Source of the DNA: Desulforhopalus singaporensis
GTDB lineage: Bacteria > Desulfobacterota > Desulfobulbia > Desulfobulbales > Desulfocapsaceae
Assembly: GCF_900104445.1 (NCBI RefSeq)
Contig: NZ_FNJI01000004.1
Span: forward strand, 124,001-188,000
Direction of reading: 5' to 3'
DNA: 64,000 bases
Shown: piece after piece, positions 60,260-64,000 of the stretch
Layout of the letters: each line of letters begins with the position of its first letter
How positions within the stretch are numbered: the stretch's first letter is position 1
Translations under genes and position numbers: made by a program
The notes under the pieces: generated by a model
The model's input: only the letters and a program-made list of their open reading frames with translations
Database searches by the model: none
Told to the model about the DNA's origin: nothing

Positions 60260-61330
60260 ATGAGAAAACTAATTGTTCATTTAGTATCAATATTAATAGC
60301 CACAGGGATAGCTAGCTGTGCAAACACCGAACACAAACCTTCATATGCTTACGAGTACAATTCAAAAGGCGAAATCATCGTAGATGAAAGAAACTTCACC
60401 ATCGCCGAAACTGATTTATACATGGCCAATCATTCGAAAGAGCATGCCGTAAATACCTTTAGGCACTCTCGGGAAATGTCGAGCATCAACAATCAGTTTG
60501 TGGTGCGTGAAAACCGTGATGTCATGTACAGTCATGCCGTGGTCGATATTTCACAAGGAGTAACCTTGATTAATCCTGAATGGGATGTTTTCTCAGTGAT
60601 TCAGGTTATCGATGAAAACCAGTACACCATTGCTTCAATATACCCAGGAGAACAAAAAACATTTACCCCTAAAGATGTAGCGCTTGGCAATCATTTGTTT
60701 TTAAACATGCGAACTGGAGTACGCTCACTCGACGAGGAAGGCTATAAAGAAGCACACCATCATCAAGATAGTGTGATCATCAACAGCAATTCTTCAAATG
60801 CCTATCAAGCGAAAGGCTTTGAAACAGAAAGCCTTGATAAAAAACGAGCCGCTCTTAAGGCTCGTATGGCTGAAGCCGACAAGCCAGAGTTTTATTTCGG
60901 CACTAAAGATGAAGTTGACGAAACTCAATTCTTGATTGCTTCTGCCGTGGGCATTTTTGGCCTACCCATCAAGGATGCAGCGTATCTGAATACAATACAG
61001 CCCACAGGAAAAGTAAAAGGTGGCGCGCCAAGTAAAATTACGCTGCCAGCACCGCCGCTAAACTATGATAAAGGCGGCTTCTTTTCGGTAACCACATATG
61101 ATGAAAAAGGCTGGATAGTGAAAGAAAATTTTGCTTTGAACAACACTACTGCGACACCCAATAAAGATGGAAGCTATACTTTCCACTTTAATGCTCCCGG
61201 CAAAATTAATAACATTGGTGTCGTTGAGAACTGGGCAATTTTAATTCGCTTGTATGCTCCAACAAGTGTAAGTGAAATTATGAATTACATGAAGGAAGCG
61301 GAGAAAAACATCAAAATTGAGCCACTATAA
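60260..61330 (+). CDS. DUF1254/DUF1214-family lipoprotein, cassette gene
   Basis: 356 residues after AAAAGGAGAAAAAT. Lipoprotein signal (about 1-21, IASC lipobox). A DUF1254-like N-terminal part (NTFRHSREMSS, DVMYSHAVVDIS) is followed by a DUF1214 C-terminal part (GGFFSVTTYDEKGWIV, IRLYAPTSVSEI). Proteins with this pair are widespread, often exported and uncharacterised. It ends three bases before a clear attC, which makes it a bona fide cassette gene. Confidence 0.85.
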   Translation: MRKLIVHLVSILIATGIASCANTEHKPSYAYEYNSKGEIIVDERNFTIAETDLYMANHSKEHAVNTFRHSREMSSINNQFVVRENRDVMYSHAVVDISQGVTLINPEWDVFSVIQVIDENQYTIASIYPGEQKTFTPKDVALGNHLFLNMRTGVRSLDEEGYKEAHHHQDSVIINSNSSNAYQAKGFETESLDKKRAALKARMAEADKPEFYFGTKDEVDETQFLIASAVGIFGLPIKDAAYLNTIQPTGKVKGGAPSKITLPAPPLNYDKGGFFSVTTYDEKGWIVKENFALNNTTATPNKDGSYTFHFNAPGKINNIGVVENWAILIRLYAPTSVSEIMNYMKEAEKNIKIEPL

Positions 61331-61333
61331 AAA

Positions 61334-61389
61334 GCTAACAAGGCAAGGTTGCGGACAAGCAAAGCTTGCCGCAACTTGCGGCGTTATGT
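61334..61389 (+). repeat. attC recombination site (about 56 bp)
   Basis: The left core GCTAACAAGG (from 61334) and right core GCGTTATGTG (from 61381) frame an imperfect palindrome whose inner arms GTTGCGG and CCGCAAC pair exactly. Position directly after a cassette stop codon matches an integron attC, on which IntI acts as a folded bottom strand. Confidence 0.8.
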
Positions 61390-61394
61390 GACTG

Positions 61395-61577
61395 ATGAAG
61401 CCCACTAAGAGAAAAATGGCTCCGAATGAAGCTGGGAAATTTATTAGCCTGCTTGCGTTTGTATTAGGAGTTTTGGCGTGGGGTTTGTTGGCATCCATCG
61501 GTTACAGATATTTGACTGGTGAAGTACCGGCGGTAATTGACTGGGCATTTGTAGTTGGGCTGTCAATATTTGGCTGA
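61395..61577 (+). CDS. Small single/double-span membrane protein, cassette gene
   Basis: 60 residues starting six bases after the attC. A basic N-terminus (MKPTKRKMAPNEAG) precedes a hydrophobic helix (FISLLAFVLGVLAWGLLA) and a second hydrophobic stretch near the end. Cassettes often encode such short membrane peptides. No family recognised; no strong ribosome site. Confidence 0.5.
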   Translation: MKPTKRKMAPNEAGKFISLLAFVLGVLAWGLLASIGYRYLTGEVPAVIDWAFVVGLSIFG

Positions 61578-61649
61578 CGTATTTTATTCCATACTTCCGG
61601 GCATCAACTCATAATGATGAAATGAGAAGAAAATGATGGGTTGGACGTC

Positions 61650-61751
61650 ACATAACAAATCGCCACAGCGGACGTCCGGCTCGCGCACGCTTTTTGTTTG
61701 CGCAAAAAGTCGCGCCCTTCGCACGGTCGCCGCTGGCCTCAGACGTTCACG
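61650..61751 (+). repeat. Long attC site (about 100 bp)
   Basis: ACATAACAAATCG on the left and AGACGTTCAC on the right bound a palindrome with arms CGCCACAGCGGAC and GTCGCCGCTGGCC (imperfect complement) and a strong inner hairpin GCGCACGCTTTTT/AAAAAGTCGCGC. This closes the cassette holding the 60-residue membrane protein. Confidence 0.65.
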
Positions 61752-61904
61752 GCGTCTGGGTCGCCGTGAATCGCGGTGCTGACTTCGTCAAGCCCCTGGC
61801 CCCGTTGCTTCACGCCAGAACCAGGAGCTTGACCAGACACCGTGGCCACCACAACCAAGCGAAGCTTGCTCGCGCTGCCCATGGCGCTGGTCAACACCGC
61901 GATT
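61747..61904. repeat. Nested inverted repeats, GC-rich non-coding block
   Basis: Three palindromes stack: TTCACGGCG/CGCCGTGAA (61746-61754, 61762-61770), a 15-bp pair with one mismatch (61769-61783, 61890-61904; core AATCGCGGTG/CACCGCGATT) and a 13-bp pair with one mismatch (61787-61799, 61821-61833; GTCAAGC/GCTTGAC). The block is GC-rich between AT-rich cassettes. A 70-residue open frame here is judged spurious. The remainder to 62008 shows nothing. Confidence 0.5.
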
Positions 61905-62008
61905 AATATTGCCACATTGAAGTTCTGAATATCCTATCAGTACACCTGTTTACCTTCTTCCTGTTGCTCTCAAGGATGAGGGGTACTCCCCGCCCTTATA
62001 GAGTAAAC

Positions 62009-62895
62009 CTACCCGTATAGTGTTTCTATCCACCTGATAGCCTCAGCATCGTTCACCTTTCCGTGATACCTCTGAGTTGTGGAAAGGTCAGCATGCCTCA
62101 GAATGACCTTGCTGACGATCTCTATTGGTGTTCCTGACTGTGATGCATACGTTGCTGCATGACGCTTGAGGTCATGGCGCTTCAATTCGATACCGACAAG
62201 CTGTCCAGCCTTTTTTACCATTGACCAGGCGGCGACATAAGAGATAAGAAAGATCCGGCTGTTCTGGTTGACTCCGTTGGCCTGGATATACTGATTTAAC
62301 CTTCCCAGGATTTTTCGTGGAACATAAACCGTCTCTGTTTTTTTCCACTTTTAGGGTTCTGAATGGCCAGTGAGCACTCCAGGACATCGTTTGGTGTGAG
62401 ATTCAAGACCTCCCCGCCCCCCCTCATACCTCCCCGAGCCATAAGTTCCAGCATAAGCCGGTTACGCTTGTCTGTGGTCCGGAAGATAATTTCATCAATG
62501 GTGTCCTTATCGACGATCTGCCATTGAATGGGTGGTGGGCGTTTGAAAATTTTCTTAATGACTGTGGTATTGCAGGGATTAGAGAGAGACGGCAGGCCCG
62601 TGTTGATACTGAAATTGTAAAAAGATGAGAGGACTGAATAGCGATTTCTTTTCGTCGCCTGCTTGTTGTCTTTGGTCAAGTTTAAGAGAAAATCCAGTAC
62701 TTCCTCCTGAGAGATTCTGGCGAGTTCTCGATCACGGAACCGAGTCGCAAACTTGGAGAGGACAAACTCACTTGTCTTGACCGTATTTTTTTTTCGAGTT
62801 GGCGCGGTAGTACTGCAGATTAAAATCGACAGCCTGTGAGACTTTCGTGATAAACCTCCTGTGGTTGAGATTCTCGGCATAAGTGCCTTAATCAA
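62009..62895 (-). pseudogene. Tyrosine recombinase (phage/site-specific integrase) with two frameshifts
   Basis: Corrected at two homopolymers, the minus strand encodes one integrase of about 280 residues: N-terminal SAM-like domain (NTVKTSEFVLSKFATRFRDR), catalytic Arg in GGMRGGGEVLNL, HxxR in HDLKRHAAT, GH-like RHADLSTTQRYHG with the Tyr. The first break is a run of nine A (plus 62786-62794), one too many; the second a run of seven A (plus 62338-62344), one too few. The Arg motif also has an extra Gly against the usual MRIGE. No ATG fits the 5' end. Unlike the IntI at 55904 it lacks the integron-specific insertion. Confidence 0.75.
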
Positions 62896-62918
62896 TTATA
62901 CCTCAGGAGGTGATTCGA

Positions 62919-63086
62919 ATGGATGGGGTCGGGATCGACCTGGACAGGAACAACTTCAAACTGAGGTCAGTCTGCTCATCCTTGAGGGTTCAGGAAACAT
63001 TTTCAATCTCAACAAAACAGTCTAAGATTAGTGTTCCTACCAAGTCATGGTTGAAACCCGGCGCTCTCTTGCAGGTAGCGATATAA
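62919..63086 (+). CDS. Possible 55-residue ORF, perhaps a transposase start remnant
   Basis: ATG follows an excellent ribosome site (AGGAGGTGATTCGA). The opening MDGVGIDLDRNNFKLRS resembles the first strand of IS110-type DEDD transposases (GIDLH-N), after which similarity ends. It could be a decayed insertion-sequence fragment or an unrelated small protein. Divergent from the recombinase pseudogene. Confidence 0.35.
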   Translation: MDGVGIDLDRNNFKLRSVCSSLRVQETFSISTKQSKISVPTKSWLKPGALLQVAI

Positions 63087-63162
63087 CCAATATGGCTAAA
63101 ATCCTGTAACCTGATCAAAACAGATAGTATCACTATTCAAGTGAAGGGGATCAACGAGGAGT

Positions 63163-63513
63163 CTATGCCTTCTTAACAACAGAGCATTTCAGATACATCG
63201 AACCTATACCTGGAACTTTGCAAGAAATATCATGGCCATTGACCGGCTCATCCAATAGACGAATCCCTTTCACTTTAGTTCCTGATTTAATTGTGTCTTT
63301 ACCAGCTTTAAGATCTTTAACAACAGTCACAGTATCACCATTTTCCAACACGGTGCCATGAGCATCAACAAACTGCGCCGAATCACAAGAAGATTCAGAG
63401 GAAACCGCTTCCGGACTCCATTCATGACCGCATTCTGGGCAAATCAAAAGATGTCCATCTGAGTAAGCATAAGGGGAACTGCATTGAGGGCATATATTTT
63501 CTTCTGTCGACAT
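63163..63513 (-). CDS. YjdM/PhnA-type zinc-ribbon protein
   Basis: 116 residues. An N-terminal zinc ribbon with CPQC (about 8-11) and CPEC (about 26-29) in PQCSSPYAYSDG...LICPECGHEW is followed by the PhnA/YjdM barrel: FVDAHGTVLENGDTVTVVKD, KSGTKVKGIRLLD and the closing KCSVVKKA. Despite the PhnA name, members lack phosphonoacetate hydrolase activity evidence in most species; function unknown. Complete and of the normal length. Confidence 0.9.
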   Translation of the reverse strand: MSTEENICPQCSSPYAYSDGHLLICPECGHEWSPEAVSSESSCDSAQFVDAHGTVLENGDTVTVVKDLKAGKDTIKSGTKVKGIRLLDEPVNGHDISCKVPGIGSMYLKCSVVKKA

Positions 63514-63822
63514 AGCTGGTTACATATCCTATCTTTCAAGTATCGATTTAATTGCAACATCTTCTACAGAAACAAAGCTTCCTACCTATACCAGCTTTGA
63601 TTCCTATTACAATAGTTGTTTGATTTTTTTTGACCAGTTAGAACCTCAACCTGCCACGACACGATACTGTTGTGATATTATACAGATTGCCTAACAACGT
63701 TCATGAACTCCGGTCAGTCTCATTCCATGTTCTTGGCACCCTTATAAATACAGGAAATCTCCTTCAATTAACCATTGGCAGATAGGCTTATTGTTATAAC
63801 AAATAATATTAAGTTTAAGAAG
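63514..63822. other. AT-rich intergenic stretch
   Basis: No gene, repeat or RNA recognised between the YjdM gene and the terminator of the next gene. It presumably includes the YjdM promoter. Confidence 0.45.
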
Positions 63823-63854
63823 AAACGAACCCTGCATTCTTACAGGGTTCGTTT
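63823..63854 (-). terminator. Rho-independent terminator of the glyoxalase-fold gene
   Basis: AAACGAACCCTG (63823-63834) and CAGGGTTCGTTT (63843-63854) form a perfect 12-bp stem with an eight-base loop; on the minus strand it is followed by a T-rich tail (TTTCTTCTT). It starts nine bases after the stop at 63863. Confidence 0.85.
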
Positions 63855-63862
63855 TAGGTTAT

Positions 63863-64000
63863 TTACAGCTTATCCTGATAAGCACCGGCAGAGTAGGTTA
63901 ATTCGTAACTGTGTGAGTAGAGTTCGAAGATGTTGCCGAAAGGATCTTCGCAATAAACCATCCTGTATGGCTTATCTCCCGGGTAGTATTCATGTATCGG
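63863..64000 (-). CDS. VOC (glyoxalase/bleomycin-resistance fold) protein, C-terminal end only
   Basis: The last 45 residues are visible; the gene continues beyond the window. The segment MVYCEDPFGNIFELYSHSYE is the typical closing strand of vicinal-oxygen-chelate proteins, with the metal-binding Glu in FELYS. Substrate cannot be told. Confidence 0.8.
   Translation of the reverse strand, partial: PIHEYYPGDKPYRMVYCEDPFGNIFELYSHSYELTYSAGAYQDKL

Noticed and set aside
61694-61906. 70-residue ORF
   Set aside because: It overlaps the attC arm and the nested palindromes, is low in protein-like composition and has no ribosome site.

Overview
The window looks like a chromosomal segment of an anaerobic, sulfate-reducer-type member of the Desulfobacterota (former Deltaproteobacteria). 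This rests on gene content: a four-subunit 2-oxoacid:ferredoxin oxidoreductase next to phosphate acetyltransferase, an HdrABC-MvhD-MetFV methylene-tetrahydrofolate reductase operon with an apparent selenocysteine subunit, separate tungstate (tupABC) and tungstate/molybdate (wtpA) uptake genes, and an integron of the type found in environmental bacteria. Genus and species cannot be assigned by eye. The bulk is GC-rich; the integron cassettes near the right end are clearly AT-rich.

Layout. 1-2.3 kb: a truncated thiolase with its XRE-cupin regulator, facing a second XRE-cupin regulator across a palindrome-rich gap. 2.4-9.2 kb: branched-chain aminotransferase, porGDAB, pta and tRNA-Gly, covering 2-oxoacid to acyl-CoA to acyl-phosphate energy metabolism. 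9.2-14.4 kb: DHH-CBS protein, M48 lipoprotein, SprT-DUF2786 protein, Mth938-domain protein, LarA-family protein. 14.7-22.3 kb: an orphan sulfotransferase, an ABC export system of the DevBCA/MacAB kind, a TetR regulator with a clear promoter and operator, and two small exported proteins. 22.3-31.3 kb: mostly housekeeping (M24 peptidase, RsmB, M16C protease, D-aminoacyl-tRNA deacylase) with an orphan amino-acid binding protein and a LEA-like exported protein. 31.5-35.3 kb: a regulator plus tupABC. 35.3-41.0 kb: a six-gene minus-strand cell-surface glycan operon. 41.5-42.6 kb: wtpA ending in a strong terminator.

42.9-54.5 kb is the centrepiece: a long plus-strand operon, metF-like / PAS histidine kinase / hdrC / hdrB / hdrA / mvhD / metV / metF / receiver protein / receiver-PAS-kinase. 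The metabolic core matches the flavin-based electron-bifurcating methylene-THF reductase set known from acetogens. The mvhD gene is interrupted by an in-frame TGA placed exactly in a CxxC motif, so it reads naturally as a selenoprotein and would be missed or truncated by ordinary gene callers. Two-component signalling genes are interleaved in the same transcription unit, and the first metF paralogue has lost an active-site Asp.

55.9-63 kb is an accessory island: a broken integron integrase, a class C-like group II intron in the attI-proximal position, AT-rich cassettes, two recognisable attC sites, a block of nested palindromes, and a second tyrosine recombinase carrying two homopolymer frameshifts. 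The window closes with a YjdM/PhnA-type zinc-ribbon protein and the C-terminal end of a glyoxalase-fold protein.
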